Assembly: GCF_026012395.1 (NCBI RefSeq)
Contig: NZ_BRZA01000006.1
Coordinates: forward strand, 42,339 to 106,338
Direction of reading: 5' to 3'
Length of the DNA stretch: 64,000 nucleotides
Origin: Lysinibacillus piscis
GTDB lineage: Bacteria > Bacillota > Bacilli > Bacillales_A > Planococcaceae
Positions within the stretch are counted from its first letter, which is position 1, and each line of letters begins with the position of its first letter. Below the pieces are notes generated by a model. That model was given only the letters and a program-made list of their open reading frames with translations, was not told the DNA's origin and ran no database searches. A program made the translations under genes and the position numbers. Shown here one piece after another: positions 1 through 8,661 of this stretch.

Positions 1-2804
1 GTCCCTGCTTTCGTAGCATTGAATTCGACAATTGTATGATCCTTTGCAGCATTTGTTACTGGATCACCTATAATTGTTAAATATGGCCATTCTGTATCAT
101 TATGAATATATTCGGCTGTATTTCTTGGACTGCTATTTGGTGGAATATTTGTTATATTTTCAAATTCATTGTCCGCCAAATCCTTGACTTTTGGCGAAAT
201 ATTGACTACTAAATTATCGCCGTTAACAAAACCAGTAAAGGAAGGAATCGTGAATGTTAATCGTTTTTGAGCCTTATTGTAGACGACATGTTCTGGACGA
301 ATTGGCTTTTGTAAGCCTTGGTTAATAATCCCTGTCCCTGTTAACTCATAGTTCTCTACATTTGTAGCTGTAAGTGGATCTAATTCCTCACTAACCGTTA
401 AATAAAATTCATTTTTAATCTCATCTAATATAAATAACTTTCCACCCACTACATATGGTGGAACATTATCTAATTCACCTGTCGAGAATTCCTTCACAAC
501 TGCTGGGTCTACTGAATTATTGCCAGATGTATCTTTCATTACAACATATAATTGGTAAGGTGATAGTGCCTCTAAATCTGTTAGCAAACCTGATATACCA
601 AGTTCTCCTGCCTTTGCCTTACCTTTACCTGTTGGATTTGCAATAATATCTGCTGTTGTTGGATCGGCTGCTGTTGTTTTCTTACGCACATAGTAATAAT
701 AATCCCCTGGCTCACTTGCAACAAAGCTAAATTCAGCACGTTGCCCACCATGTAGAGGTGTCACAGTTAAGGATGTTACTTTTGGTGGTGAAGAATCCTT
801 CATTTGGAAGCCTTGTGAAGCCATATCCGATGCATTTTTCGCACCATCAACAACCATAATATAAATCACATATTCCTGCTTCTCGGCTAGTCCTTTGACA
901 TTAATTTTGTTTTTTCCTACAACTGCTGCGCCTGTACCACTCGCTACATTGTTTACAGAAATACGATCAATTAATTCTCGCTTTGTCGGAGCTTCTGCGC
1001 CTTTTTCACGCACGATATAGTAGTATGTGCCGACTTCATCTGATGTGAATTCTGCATTAATTTCACTACCATTTAATATATCTACTGTTGTAATGCTAAT
1101 CGTTGGCTTCGTTTTGTCCGTTGGTTTTTGGTTTTCTATATCATCTGGATCAATTGGTTTACCATCTGGGTCTGTAATACCACCAATATTATCACGGTCA
1201 TTTAAGAAGTCATCAAAGCTATTATTCGGTTTCCCATCTTTCGGTAGTACAACTTTATCTACATATGTGTAGTCGCCAATATCAATACGACCTGCTCCAC
1301 TACCTACATATAGTGTACCTACTCGACCATCGATATACAGCTTTAAATCTTTTGCACTATTATAGTTAATCCAATCGATATTGCCACTGCCGTAAATTGT
1401 TAGTGGTGTCTTTGTATCAATATTGAGTGTACCAATATTCCCATGAATTTCAAATGCCTGCACATCATTGATAATATCTACTCGTGGTAACTTCATATTT
1501 GTTTCAATCTTTGTAGCGTTTTGAGAAACGACTAAGCGTGCCACGGTACTATTGTAAAATTCAATATGTTTGGCAACGTTTTTCATCTCATCTTTTTCTT
1601 TTGACCAGTTTTCAAATGGCTTGCTGTTGCTTGGATTTGCTGGGTTTTTGTCTGCGTTTTGATTTGTCCAATTTTCAAAATTAGTCGTTGGGCTATTTGG
1701 CGTCGTAGTGGATGGGCTTTCATTTGTAGAGCTTCCATTATCTGACCAATTAATAAACGCTAAATTATTGCTCGCAATTCGACCCAACTTCAATGCATCT
1801 TGATAGAAGCCTGTAAACTGTAGTGAAGAACGAGCCGCTTCATTAACAAACATCGTTCCTGCAAATGTAATATTGTCAAATTCAATATAATTACCATTCA
1901 CAATGACTGTTGCTCCAAAGGAACGACCACCACCATCTAATGTTAAAAATTGCGAGCTTGTACCATTCGCATTCAGTGTTAGCTTCGCTATTGAACGAAT
2001 CGTTTTGCCAGAAAAATCACCTTCAATGAGAGCCCCTTTTAAAACAGGTGCATTATCTTCATTAAAAATATGAGCTAAACTTTCTGGGACTGTATAACGA
2101 TCACCATTAATATAGACGATTTCATCTTCTACACCTGTTACTTTAAACGATGTAGCATCTTGCTTATGATTTTGTGTACGTACAATAAATGTCGCAAGCT
2201 GACCTCGTGTCACCGTATCATATGGTGAGAATGTGACAGGTGTTGTGCCTTCTGCAATTTTTAAATCAACCAATGTTTGAATATATTGTGCGCCTTTTGT
2301 TTTACTATCTACATCTTTGAAGACACCTTTATACTGTGAGGCTACCTCTAAATGAAAAGCACGCACTAATAATTCAGCTAATTGTCCACGAGTAATCGCC
2401 TCGTTCGGCATAAACGTGTTATTCGCATAGCCTGACATAAGCTCTGCCTTTTGTAGTGCTGCTATATACTTATAATACTCATTATTTTTAGACACATCTT
2501 TAAAATACGGATCATCCACATCATTGACATCTAATTCTAATGCCTTTGCGATGATTTTCGCTACCTCCCCACGTGTTACAGCCACATCAGGACGGAATGT
2601 ATTATCTTTATAGCCATCCATTACTTTTTGCGTATATAATTTCACAATGCTACTATAATGACTTGAGTTTTGATCAACATCTTTAAATGGTAGTGTAGCG
2701 GCCGCTACTTTTTCCGGCGGTGGTACAACAACCGCAAGTCCACTCGCTCCAAAAACGGTTGCAATTAATGCTTTATTTACTTTTTGGATTTTTGTCTTAT
2801 CCAT
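1..2804 (-). CDS. SLH-domain cell-surface protein, C-terminus beyond the window
   Basis: Partial gene: it starts at the ATG at 2804 (AGAAAGGAAG ribosome-binding site just upstream) and is still open at base 1. A short hydrophobic N-terminus (VNKALIATVFGASGLAVVV) acts as signal sequence. Three SLH repeats follow within about residues 30-215, with typical motifs such as DGYKDNTFRPDVAVTRGEVA and FMPNEAITRGQLAELL. The next part is rich in beta strands and Asn/Ser. After it come several Ig/fibronectin-like modules with recurring GTYYYIVREKG and GDYYYYVRKK segments, and a Big-like module near the window edge. SLH domains bind pyruvylated secondary cell-wall polymer, so the protein should sit on the cell surface. 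The substrate or partner is unknown. It could be an adhesin or a minor S-layer protein. Confidence 0.9.
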   Translation of the reverse strand, partial: MDKTKIQKVNKALIATVFGASGLAVVVPPPEKVAAATLPFKDVDQNSSHYSSIVKLYTQKVMDGYKDNTFRPDVAVTRGEVAKIIAKALELDVNDVDDPYFKDVSKNNEYYKYIAALQKAELMSGYANNTFMPNEAITRGQLAELLVRAFHLEVASQYKGVFKDVDSKTKGAQYIQTLVDLKIAEGTTPVTFSPYDTVTRGQLATFIVRTQNHKQDATSFKVTGVEDEIVYINGDRYTVPESLAHIFNEDNAPVLKGALIEGDFSGKTIRSIAKLTLNANGTSSQFLTLDGGGRSFGATVIVNGNYIEFDNITFAGTMFVNEAARSSLQFTGFYQDALKLGRIASNNLAFINWSDNGSSTNESPSTTTPNSPTTNFENWTNQNADKNPANPSNSKPFENWSKEKDEMKNVAKHIEFYNSTVARLVVSQNATKIETNMKLPRVDIINDVQAFEIHGNIGTLNIDTKTPLTIYGSGNIDWINYNSAKDLKLYIDGRVGTLYVGSGAGRIDIGDYTYVDKVVLPKDGKPNNSFDDFLNDRDNIGGITDPDGKPIDPDDIENQKPTDKTKPTISITTVDILNGSEINAEFTSDEVGTYYYIVREKGAEAPTKRELIDRISVNNVASGTGAAVVGKNKINVKGLAEKQEYVIYIMVVDGAKNASDMASQGFQMKDSSPPKVTSLTVTPLHGGQRAEFSFVASEPGDYYYYVRKKTTAADPTTADIIANPTGKGKAKAGELGISGLLTDLEALSPYQLYVVMKDTSGNNSVDPAVVKEFSTGELDNVPPYVVGGKLFILDEIKNEFYLTVSEELDPLTATNVENYELTGTGIINQGLQKPIRPEHVVYNKAQKRLTFTIPSFTGFVNGDNLVVNISPKVKDLADNEFENITNIPPNSSPRNTAEYIHNDTEWPYLTIIGDPVTNAAKDHTIVEFNATKAG

Positions 2805-2915
2805 CCCATTCTTCCTTTCTTGCCTGTACTCCGATACGCACAAATCGTTTTCTCCTTGTTTATATCGACCATTTATATAAGAACCTTCATACATAATAAT
2901 GAAATTTTTCCGCAC

Positions 2916-2949
2916 AAAAAAGCCAAGGAGCATGTTACTCTCTTGGCTT
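2916..2949 (-). terminator. Rho-independent terminator of the diguanylate cyclase gene
   Basis: The arms AAGCCAAGGAG and CTC(T)CTTGGCTT form a hairpin followed on the minus strand by six T. It lies downstream of the cyclase gene that ends at 3101. The rest of 2805-3100 holds only the leader of the SLH gene; I see no other gene there. Confidence 0.75.
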
Positions 2950-3100
2950 TCATAATATATAGGCACATTTTATCGTACTTGTGGGGTTATAAGGGAAAGG
3001 GGGATAACCTTATATTTTTCAAGTCGATAAAAATGGTGTCCTGCCATAATCTATCTATAGTTTACCCGAATTATCTATTCTTTAATCATTCAAACGCAAA

Positions 3101-4684
3101 TTAATGCTGGTCTGCCTGTATCACACAATTACGTCCTGCTTCCTTGGCACGATACAGTGCATTATCTGCTGCCTCAATAAGCTCTTTTCGATTTGTAGCA
3201 CTTTGAGGATATGTTGCTACACCTGCTGATAGTGTCACAGGATAGCCACATGGACTCACACTATGCATCATTTTTTTGCGCAATTGTTCTGCTATCTCTT
3301 TTGCTTCCTCAGCATCTGTGTGAGGCAATAATATAATAAACTCCTCTCCACCATAACGACAGCACACATCTTGCTCTCTTGCTACCTTCTCCATCGTATT
3401 CGCCAAAAATTGCAATACTGAATCCCCTACTGGATGACCATATCGATCATTAATCTGTTTAAAGTTATCCACATCGACTAAAATAATTGCATGCGCTATA
3501 TTATTGGCACACCATTCAGCTAATATCGCATCAATGGTACGGCGATTTGTCAGCCCTGTTAAGGCATCCGTTGTCGATTGGTCTTTAAAATAGGAAATTT
3601 GGCTTTGTAAAAAGGTTAAATTTTTAATTAATATATTTTTTAAATGATGTGCCTCAAAATACCAGCCCTGCACGGATTTCAAACTATCCATATTTTGAGC
3701 CATGGCACTTCTTTCTGTGAAGGTAGCCAATTGCTGTAATGGTCGAACAATCCAAGACACAATCCAAATAATAATAATAGCTAAAATCATCGTAAACGGA
3801 ATTGCTTTCACAAGCATATTTTGCAATTGTTCGTTGGAACCATTTAATGCTGCATCTAATGGACGTTGTGAAATCACTCCCCAATCCGCTAATGGAATCG
3901 GTGCATAACCCGCTAACATCTTGATGCCCTTCGTATTGACAACCTCTTCAGCACCGCTTTCTCCAATAATCACTTTTCGTACAACTGGGTTTTCCAACAC
4001 AATATCATTGACACGTTTTTTATCTTGATGATAAATAATACGTCCATCACCATCTACTACAAACACATACGAGTCATCGTTATAAAAGTGCTCGCCAAGT
4101 ATTGTATGGAAAATATTTTTTTCATTTAAATAAATCAAACCACCTAACATACCAAGGTATTTTCCCTCGTCTGAAATAATCGGTGTAGAAATACAAATAG
4201 CTAACTCTCCTACTAGGCTCATATACGGTTTTGAGACAATCGGTACTTTCTTCGTTAGCGCTTCTTGTGGTCCTGCTGTTGTAAGAATTTGTCCTTTCAC
4301 ATTTAATGATAATGGTGAAACAGATTGCACTTTTCCCTCTGATGTTACGATAAACACTGTATTGAATAGCTGATATTGTAATCGTAATCGATCTACTTCT
4401 GCATTTAATAGCTCTTCATCATGCATATGATTTTTTAAAATATTGGCACTATAATCCAAAACACCGAATGTTTCCTGTAAGCGTCCATTACTTGTTGTTG
4501 CCAATTTTTGAGCGTATACTCGATTCATTTCTAATGTATGGGTTCGGACTGAATCAATATTTGCCTGATAGCCATTCCAAACAAAACTAATACTTGAAAG
4601 CATGAATATCGTAATGATAATGCCAATAATCAAATGCGCTAATTTAATCTTTCTCCAAATCTCTTTATAGTGTTGAATACGCAT
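3101..4684 (-). CDS. Membrane-bound diguanylate cyclase (dCache-like sensor + GGDEF)
   Basis: Predicted to make cyclic di-GMP from two GTP in response to an extracellular signal. Order of parts: a transmembrane helix near residues 15-37, an extracytoplasmic region of about 250 residues of the double-Cache type, a second transmembrane helix (MILAIIIIWIVSWIV), a short HAMP-like linker, and a C-terminal GGDEF domain. The catalytic motif is GGEEF, about residues 445-449, with RYGGEEFIILLP around it. REQD lies exactly five residues before it and fits the RxxD inhibitory site, so product feedback is expected. The open frame extends to a TTG at 4699, but that codon overlaps the ribosome-binding site GGAGGTGA. 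The ATG at 4684 (527 residues) has the correct spacing. It is monocistronic; the neighbouring c-di-GMP targets are unknown. Confidence 0.9.
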   Translation of the reverse strand: MRIQHYKEIWRKIKLAHLIIGIIITIFMLSSISFVWNGYQANIDSVRTHTLEMNRVYAQKLATTSNGRLQETFGVLDYSANILKNHMHDEELLNAEVDRLRLQYQLFNTVFIVTSEGKVQSVSPLSLNVKGQILTTAGPQEALTKKVPIVSKPYMSLVGELAICISTPIISDEGKYLGMLGGLIYLNEKNIFHTILGEHFYNDDSYVFVVDGDGRIIYHQDKKRVNDIVLENPVVRKVIIGESGAEEVVNTKGIKMLAGYAPIPLADWGVISQRPLDAALNGSNEQLQNMLVKAIPFTMILAIIIIWIVSWIVRPLQQLATFTERSAMAQNMDSLKSVQGWYFEAHHLKNILIKNLTFLQSQISYFKDQSTTDALTGLTNRRTIDAILAEWCANNIAHAIILVDVDNFKQINDRYGHPVGDSVLQFLANTMEKVAREQDVCCRYGGEEFIILLPHTDAEEAKEIAEQLRKKMMHSVSPCGYPVTLSAGVATYPQSATNRKELIEAADNALYRAKEAGRNCVIQADQH

Positions 4685-4906
4685 CCATTTCACCTCCAAC
4701 TATAGAACTAGCTTGTTTATATTAAAACATATAAACAGCTAAATACACACCAAAATATTTATCTTTAACCCATATATACCCATTAAATTCTCAATAAAAG
4801 TATATTAGTAAATTAACATAGCCAAATAACAAAATATCCTGTTATAATACTGATAATAAAAATATATTCTGTATTAATACAATTTCATTCATGGGAGCTG
4901 AGAAAT

Positions 4907-6091
4907 TTGAGCATACTAAAGGGGTTAAAAATTCTCGATTTTTCCGCATTATTGCCAGGTCCAATGGCAACGATGCTCTTTGCTGATTTAGGAGCGGAAG
5001 TTATTCACGTAGAGTCATCTAAACGCGTTGATTTGATTCGCATTATGCCACCGTATGACGAAGACCGTGAAGCCTATATTCATCAATATTTAAATCGCTC
5101 TAAAAAATCGTTAACATTAAATTTAAAAGCACCTGAAGCTGTGGATATCGTCAAGTCACTTGTCCAAGAATATGACATTATTATTGAAGGCTTTCGCCCA
5201 GGTGTTATGAAACGGCTTGGTATTGATTACGATGCGTTAAAGACGGTTAATCCACAACTTATTTATTGCTCCATTACAGGTTATGGGCAAACAGGTCCTT
5301 ACAGCAATCGTCCTGGACATGACAACAACTATCTATCATTAGCTGGTATTGCTGATTATTCTCGTCATCAAAATAAAAAGCCTGTTGCTATGGGCATTCA
5401 ATTAGCAGATATCACAGGTGGGGCGATGCATGCCGCAGTAGGTATACTTGCCGCAGCCTTACATCGTGAAAAAACAGGTGAAGGACAGTATATTGATGTC
5501 AGTATTTTAGATGCTACTTTTTCATTAAATGCTATCTATGGTCCTGCTTATATTAGTGGCGGACATACACCACAGCCTGAACAGGAAATATTAAATGGTG
5601 GTAGTTATTACGATTACTATAAAACAAAGGATGGTCGTTTTTTTTCTGTTGGTAGCTTAGAGCCTCAATTCCGTAAGTTACTTTGCGAGGCATTGGATAT
5701 TCCCGAGTTGATTCATAATACATTCAATGATTCTCACTATACACAAATTCGTTTTAAAGAGGCGGTACAGGATGCGTTTTTATCGAAAACGTATGCAGAA
5801 TGGCTGGAAGTTTTTAATGAGGAATTTGAAGGCTGTGTGGAACCTGTTTTAACATTTCCTGAAGCCTGTGAACATCCTCAGCTACAGGCCCGTGGTATGC
5901 TTGTGGATATTCCAAAACATGACGGTACATCACAGCAGCAAATCGCCTCTGCCCTGAAATTCCACAGTCATGAGCCTGTGTATAAACATGTAGGTGCTAA
6001 ATTAGGTGAGCATAATGAGGAAGTTTTATCTGGGATTGGCTACGATGAGGAGCATATTGCTGAATTAGTCCAACGAGGCATTTTACAATAA
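4907..6091 (+). CDS. CaiB/BaiF family III CoA-transferase, alpha-methylacyl-CoA racemase-like
   Basis: 394 residues, a usual length for family III CoA transferases/racemases. The N-terminal Rossmann-like signature (LPGPMATMLFADLGAEVIHVE) is present. The pattern matches alpha-methylacyl-CoA racemase more than formyl-CoA transferase: GHDNNYLSLAG places His138, QLADITGG places Asp168 and GSLEPQF places Glu252, the positions of the racemase His/Asp/Glu set (established for the mycobacterial enzyme MCR). The likely reaction is therefore epimerisation of a 2-methyl-branched acyl-CoA; CoA transfer between carboxylates is the alternative. The start is TTG at 4907 with GGGAG nine bases upstream; the ATG at 4891 is in another frame. 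It stands alone, with no beta-oxidation genes beside it. Confidence 0.85.
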   Translation: MSILKGLKILDFSALLPGPMATMLFADLGAEVIHVESSKRVDLIRIMPPYDEDREAYIHQYLNRSKKSLTLNLKAPEAVDIVKSLVQEYDIIIEGFRPGVMKRLGIDYDALKTVNPQLIYCSITGYGQTGPYSNRPGHDNNYLSLAGIADYSRHQNKKPVAMGIQLADITGGAMHAAVGILAAALHREKTGEGQYIDVSILDATFSLNAIYGPAYISGGHTPQPEQEILNGGSYYDYYKTKDGRFFSVGSLEPQFRKLLCEALDIPELIHNTFNDSHYTQIRFKEAVQDAFLSKTYAEWLEVFNEEFEGCVEPVLTFPEACEHPQLQARGMLVDIPKHDGTSQQQIASALKFHSHEPVYKHVGAKLGEHNEEVLSGIGYDEEHIAELVQRGILQ

Positions 6092-6098
6092 TACTAAA

Positions 6099-6139
6099 AA
6101 GTGTCTACTATCGTCATAATTCGACAATAGTAGACACTT
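6099..6139. terminator. Hairpin after the racemase-like gene
   Basis: Long inverted repeat (AGTGTCTACTAT / ATAGTAGACACT, extended with one mismatch) starting eight bases after the stop codon at 6091. The T run is better on the minus side, so it may end transcripts from both directions. Confidence 0.6.
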
Positions 6140-6151
6140 CTCCTACGACAG

Positions 6152-6298
6152 TTATCTACATAAATTAGCTACTTATCCATAGATTTTTACACTTACCCAC
6201 AGACTTATCCACAAAAATAACTGTCTACTTGTTGAAATTTGCTTGAAAATAACCTCTATCATCAAGCAGTGTGGATTACCTGCATAACTTGTGGATAA
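6152..6298. promoter_or_regulatory. Cluster of six DnaA-box-like 9-mers
   Basis: Between the racemase-like and HPP genes lie TTATCTACA (6152), TTATCCATA (6173), TTACCCACA (6193) and TTATCCACA (6205) on the plus strand. TGTGGATTA (6270) and TGTGGATAA (6290) are the same motif on the minus strand. Those at 6205 and 6290 are perfect matches to the consensus DnaA box TTATCCACA; the others differ by one or two bases. Start-to-start distances are 21, 20, 12 and, for the minus pair, 20, so several boxes sit about two helical turns apart. No gene covers this stretch. Such clusters outside the origin titrate DnaA or carry DnaA-Rok/SirA-type control in Bacillus (established). The role here is inferred. 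Confidence 0.6.
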
Positions 6299-6319
6299 AA
6301 TGTTTAAAACTTTATAAAA

Positions 6320-6347
6320 GACGTTCAAGACCATGTCCTGAACGCCT
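6320..6347. terminator. Bidirectional hairpin terminator
   Basis: GTTCAAGAC and GTCCTGAAC pair with one mismatch, with T runs on both sides (CTCTTTTTA on plus, TCTTTTATA on minus). It directly follows the stop of the small minus-strand ORF ending at 6352. Confidence 0.55.
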
Positions 6348-6351
6348 CTTT

Positions 6352-6492
6352 TTATTCATCTAGAAAGGCAAATGAGCTCATCGGACTTTCACTCATAAGT
6401 TGGTAGCCCATGCGTCTCGTCACGAATGGCTCATTGCCGACACTAGTCATGGCTAGCGCTATCATTATAATGCACAATTTACTGACAATCAT
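6352..6492 (-). CDS. Possible 46-residue secreted or membrane peptide
   Basis: Small open frame on the minus strand. It begins MIVSKLCIIMIALAMTSVG, which resembles a short hydrophobic leader, continues with a polar part (RRMGYQLMSESPMSS) and ends FLDE. A GAGG sequence lies about 13 bases before the ATG, farther than usual, which weakens the case. A hairpin terminator follows the stop at once. The frame is upstream of nothing obvious and I do not recognise the peptide. It may be a real small protein or chance; conservation in relatives would decide. Confidence 0.3.
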   Translation of the reverse strand: MIVSKLCIIMIALAMTSVGNEPFVTRRMGYQLMSESPMSSFAFLDE

Positions 6493-6562
6493 ACATCATT
6501 TTATTACCTCTTACTTATAACAGTAGACGGTTGTACCACAAAAAAGTTACAACCATTTATCA

Positions 6563-7132
6563 TTACCAAAATAGCGGATATTTTCGTGTGTCTCGTAAGT
6601 TATTAATAATTAACCCTAATAGTACGATCAAAACTGTACCGATTAAAACAGGTGTGAATAAATAGCTCCATCCATAGCCATTTAACAAAATAATAATCGG
6701 ATTTGCTGCTGCGGGTGGATGAATTATGCCAAGAAACGCCATACAAAAAATAGTTAGCCCAACAGCCAAACCAATCGTCACAATACTTGTCCCTAATAAA
6801 GAGTGTATGATTAACCCAATCATCGCTGATAAACAATGACCACCTATAATATTCCTTGGCTGTGATAATGGCGCATTCCAAACGACAAATACTAATACAC
6901 AGCTTCCGCCAAGTGATGCCATTAACCAAGTAGCTCCTGTGTAATTGGTTAATGCAAATAAGATGGTAATACACATTAGCCCACCAACAGCACCCGTAAT
7001 GGCATCTGCGAAATTAGTACGTGAAGGTGCTCGTCCACCGCCACGCATTTTCGCTATGTATGCTTTTATCATATGATTTTCTTGTTCTTTTTTTGCTGGC
7101 TTCCATTTCACTCGCCTCTGTGCCAATTCCAA
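6563..7132 (-). CDS. HPP family integral membrane protein
   Basis: 189 residues with four to five hydrophobic segments and the family signature HPPAAANPII near residue 140. HPP proteins are small inner-membrane proteins; some plant and cyanobacterial members transport nitrite (established for those), but the substrate here cannot be told. The N-terminus is basic (about 40 residues, RRVKWKPAKKEQ) before the first membrane segment. The longest frame starts at TTG 7132 with AGGTGG nine bases upstream; an in-frame ATG about 20 codons later has no ribosome-binding site. It is a single gene with no partner. Confidence 0.8.
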   Translation of the reverse strand: MELAQRRVKWKPAKKEQENHMIKAYIAKMRGGGRAPSRTNFADAITGAVGGLMCITILFALTNYTGATWLMASLGGSCVLVFVVWNAPLSQPRNIIGGHCLSAMIGLIIHSLLGTSIVTIGLAVGLTIFCMAFLGIIHPPAAANPIIILLNGYGWSYLFTPVLIGTVLIVLLGLIINNLRDTRKYPLFW

Positions 7133-7216
7133 TATAACCTACCACCTTTGTATGTTTTAATTTCGTTCTATTATACCAACTCCTAACCAGAAATCAACCG
7201 CCTTGCGCAAAAAAAC

Positions 7217-7246
7217 AGCAGACTAGCTACATAATAGCTAATCTGC
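7217..7246 (-). terminator. Terminator of the acetamidase-like gene
   Basis: AGCAGA-CTAGCTA pairs with TAGCTA-ATCTGCT and is followed on the minus strand by seven T (7209-7215). It lies just beyond the stop codon at 7277. Confidence 0.8.
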
Positions 7247-7276
7247 TCATTTTGTGAAAAAATCAAATAGTTAACA

Positions 7277-8608
7277 CTAATCATATTGCCTTTTTACTGT
7301 TTTGTAGATACGCATCTTTTTTAGCACGGTTTTAGGAATTTGCATGGTAGCGGTCACGACTCCAGGATGGCGACCAATTTCGATAGAGCCTGTAATGGTC
7401 GTACGATTTAATACCTCTGGCTCGCTCATTTCAAAAAGCTTCGCAGCTCGGCTAATCGCATTGTCCGTTGCTTCATTTAATGTAGCTCCTGTACCAATAA
7501 TGGACACTGGAAATGCTTCTTCTACATGCTTCACACCAAACTCTTCCGCTAATTCTTTTGCTCGACGCTTTTCTTCTTTCGTGAAAGGCTTTGCTGTATA
7601 TGGTAAATCCTCTTCATTTGGCAATAAAATAGGACCTTCAAGTGAAACTTTTTTCAATACATGTACTTGTAATTGCACAATGCCTGACACATCGGTCGTA
7701 TGCCCGGCAATTTCACCATCTCCCTGCATTGCGTGCATATCTCCAATATAAATACCACCACCTCGTACTTTTACAGGGCAAATTAATGTGGCACCTTCAC
7801 GTACACGGCTAATATCCATATGTCCATCTGTTCGATGTGTATCAAGCTCTTCTTTTGTCCATGCGTATTCATGTGGAGCACCTACTAAAAACGTGCCAAA
7901 ATCACCTGCATTGTGAGAATCAGGCATTGCTTTCGATGGCGTAGTACCAAGCTGTCCTAAAAATGGGCGCATTCTTGCCATAACTCCGATTAAATCACTT
8001 GGCGCTAGCGTCACAACAGGATTTTGCACAGAATTTTCAGGTGTACGCATATAATTCTTTGCTTCTAATGCGATACGACGAGCTCCTTCACGCCCAACAG
8101 TTAACCCCATACCATTTTTGTGATCAAATGCCATTGTATAGCCATTAACCATATGAAATGGTGCTGTCTCTGTATCACATGTTGCACAGCGAATAGCATG
8201 TTGCCCGATACCTTTAATCACTGTATTCGGATAAAGTTTGCCACACCCTGGACATTTCACCGCTACAAATGGGTCGCCAATACAGCGTTCAGCAAGGACT
8301 TCATCATAACCAGAGGCAGTCGCTAGTGATGTCACTTGTATGGATTTAATGTGAATAACAATGGCATCTCCTACTTCTGCACCTTCGACAAATACAGGCT
8401 TCGTCACCTCATGCCCACCTCGAATTGTTGGTGTTAACATAGGTCCCCAACAACCAGGAGCTGTATTCGCAATAATCGTGCCCCCATCTTTGACAGGACC
8501 TAACATTTCTTGCTGTGGATCAAGAATACCATTAATAAATTCATTCACAAACAATGTCTCAGCAGCTACTACTTCTTCTTGTTCCTGTACAAATTCTTCA
8601 TTTTCCAT
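7277..8608 (-). CDS. Acetamidase/formamidase family protein with four-Cys insert
   Basis: 443 residues of the FmdA/AmdA family, whose members hydrolyse short amides such as formamide or acetamide to ammonia and acid. Family features include PGCWGPMLTPTIRGGHEVTKP, the DGHMDISRVREGATLICPV block and the GDMHAMQGDGEIAGHTTDVSG block. Unusual is an insert near residues 115-148 with CPGC (Cys119, Cys122) and CATC (Cys141, Cys144), spaced like a zinc ribbon. The C-terminal part (FGVKHVEEAFPVSIIGTG...) extends past the short members of the family. ATG at 8608 has GGAGTGG upstream. It lies downstream of the yvbH-like gene with a hairpin between them. The substrate is inferred from the family only. Confidence 0.85.
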   Translation of the reverse strand: MENEEFVQEQEEVVAAETLFVNEFINGILDPQQEMLGPVKDGGTIIANTAPGCWGPMLTPTIRGGHEVTKPVFVEGAEVGDAIVIHIKSIQVTSLATASGYDEVLAERCIGDPFVAVKCPGCGKLYPNTVIKGIGQHAIRCATCDTETAPFHMVNGYTMAFDHKNGMGLTVGREGARRIALEAKNYMRTPENSVQNPVVTLAPSDLIGVMARMRPFLGQLGTTPSKAMPDSHNAGDFGTFLVGAPHEYAWTKEELDTHRTDGHMDISRVREGATLICPVKVRGGGIYIGDMHAMQGDGEIAGHTTDVSGIVQLQVHVLKKVSLEGPILLPNEEDLPYTAKPFTKEEKRRAKELAEEFGVKHVEEAFPVSIIGTGATLNEATDNAISRAAKLFEMSEPEVLNRTTITGSIEIGRHPGVVTATMQIPKTVLKKMRIYKTVKRQYD

Positions 8609-8632
8609 ACTTGTCCACTCCTTTATGTACGA

Positions 8633-8654
8633 CTCTCTACATCCCTGTAGAGAG
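8633..8654. repeat. Perfect 9-bp hairpin between the yvbH-like and acetamidase genes
   Basis: CTCTCTACA-TCCC-TGTAGAGAG has no T run on either side, so it is more likely an mRNA-stability or attenuation element, or an operator, than a simple terminator. Confidence 0.45.
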
Positions 8655-8661
8655 CTGATAA

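Noticed and set aside
2784..3104. 106-residue plus-strand frame
   Set aside because: It covers the SLH gene's start signals and a terminator; no ribosome-binding site and no protein-like pattern.
6152..6298. Chromosome origin oriC
   Set aside because: No dnaA/dnaN genes or AT-rich unwinding element beside it; a box cluster is the safer reading.
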